Source of the DNA: CAXQZU01 sp964228555
GTDB taxonomy: Bacteria > Planctomycetota > PLA2 > JAEUHO01
Assembly: GCA_964228555.1 (NCBI GenBank)
Contig: CAXQZU010000067.1
Span: 1-5,572 of the forward strand
Length of the DNA: 5,572 nucleotides
Direction of reading: 5' to 3'
The position numbers and the translations under genes are program-made. Position 1 is the stretch's first letter; every line of letters begins with the position of its first letter. The notes below the pieces were generated by a model, which worked only from the letters and a program-made list of their open reading frames with translations, did no database searches and was not told the origin of the DNA. This document shows positions 5,314-5,572 of the stretch, piece by piece.

Positions 5314-5572
5314 GCTGCCCGCGGCTGGCGGTCGCGTGGCTGGTGACGGTGGCGCTGGCCCTGGCTGCGTGCGGCGCGAGCCAGCCGGCGGCCGGGCCGG
5401 GCCGCACGGGCGAGGAGTCGCCGGTGGGCCTCTGGACGCTGGATGGCGAGCGGCTGCTGGAGTCGGTGCGCCGGCGCTACGGGCCCGAAGGCGACGAGGT
5501 GGTGGCGCGCGAGGAAGCGCAGGCCCGGCTCGTGTCGCTGGACCTGCAGGTGCGCGAGGACGGCATGTTCGG
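5310..5572 (+). CDS. Partial lipoprotein gene (runs off right edge)
   Basis: The start GTG at 5310 shares GTGA with the stop of the preceding gene, and 87 codons are visible. The signal peptide is short (MSCPRLAVAWLVTVALALAAC) with lipobox LAAC and C21 as the lipidated residue, followed by a Gly/Ala/Pro tether (GASQPAAGPGRTGEE). The mature domain opens with VGLWTLDGERLLESV and reaches LVSLDLQVREDGMF at the edge. The pattern 'GxWxLD ... helix ... L.L...DGxF' is what I recall from small lipocalin-like lipoproteins, where it forms the first strands of a beta barrel; with the C-terminal half missing this remains a weak inference. Codon use is strongly GC3 throughout, which supports the frame. No strong Shine-Dalgarno sequence is seen, consistent with translation coupled to the upstream gene. 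It and its neighbour may act together in the envelope, but their partner or ligand cannot be told. Confidence 0.8.
   Translation, partial: MSCPRLAVAWLVTVALALAACGASQPAAGPGRTGEESPVGLWTLDGERLLESVRRRYGPEGDEVVAREEAQARLVSLDLQVREDGMF

Overview
The window is a very GC-rich stretch of bacterial chromosome (well above 70% GC by eye, with G or C at nearly every third codon position). It holds five complete protein genes and two partial ones at the edges. Three predicted lipoproteins with clear lipoboxes, a secreted PASTA-domain protein and a c-di-GMP signalling protein suggest a diderm, high-GC environmental bacterium. A planctomycete or myxobacterium-like lineage would fit, but nothing here fixes the phylum. 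I see no mobile element, CRISPR array, tRNA or rRNA.

Layout. Positions 1-243 (-) hold the N-terminal part of a lipoprotein gene that runs off the left edge. Positions 244-556 are a G/C-rich divergent intergenic region with possible hairpins. Positions 557-1324 (+) are fabL, an NADPH-dependent enoyl-ACP reductase. It is followed 39 nt later, on the same strand, by a three-part signalling protein at 1364-2662 (receiver-like, PAS, GGDEF). A GC-rich hairpin lies between this gene and the convergent gene at 2691-4022 (-), which encodes a secreted protein with three PASTA domains, proline-rich linkers and a C-terminal fibronectin-III-like domain. Upstream of it on the same strand is a SprT-like zinc metalloprotein (4129-4686, -). 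Divergent from that, beginning at 4741 (+), are two lipoprotein genes joined by a GTGA stop/start overlap; the second runs off the right edge.

How the genes relate. fabL and the diguanylate cyclase are probably co-transcribed, which places membrane lipid synthesis beside c-di-GMP signalling; a functional link is only inference. The PASTA protein and the lipoproteins would act in the envelope or periplasm. The best candidates for a second look are the degenerate receiver domain of an otherwise intact diguanylate cyclase, the free-standing secreted PASTA/FnIII protein with its 48-bp coding repeat, and the divergent sprT-like/lipoprotein pair, whose starts lack Shine-Dalgarno sequences and sit just downstream of TAnnnT hexamers, as in leaderless transcription.
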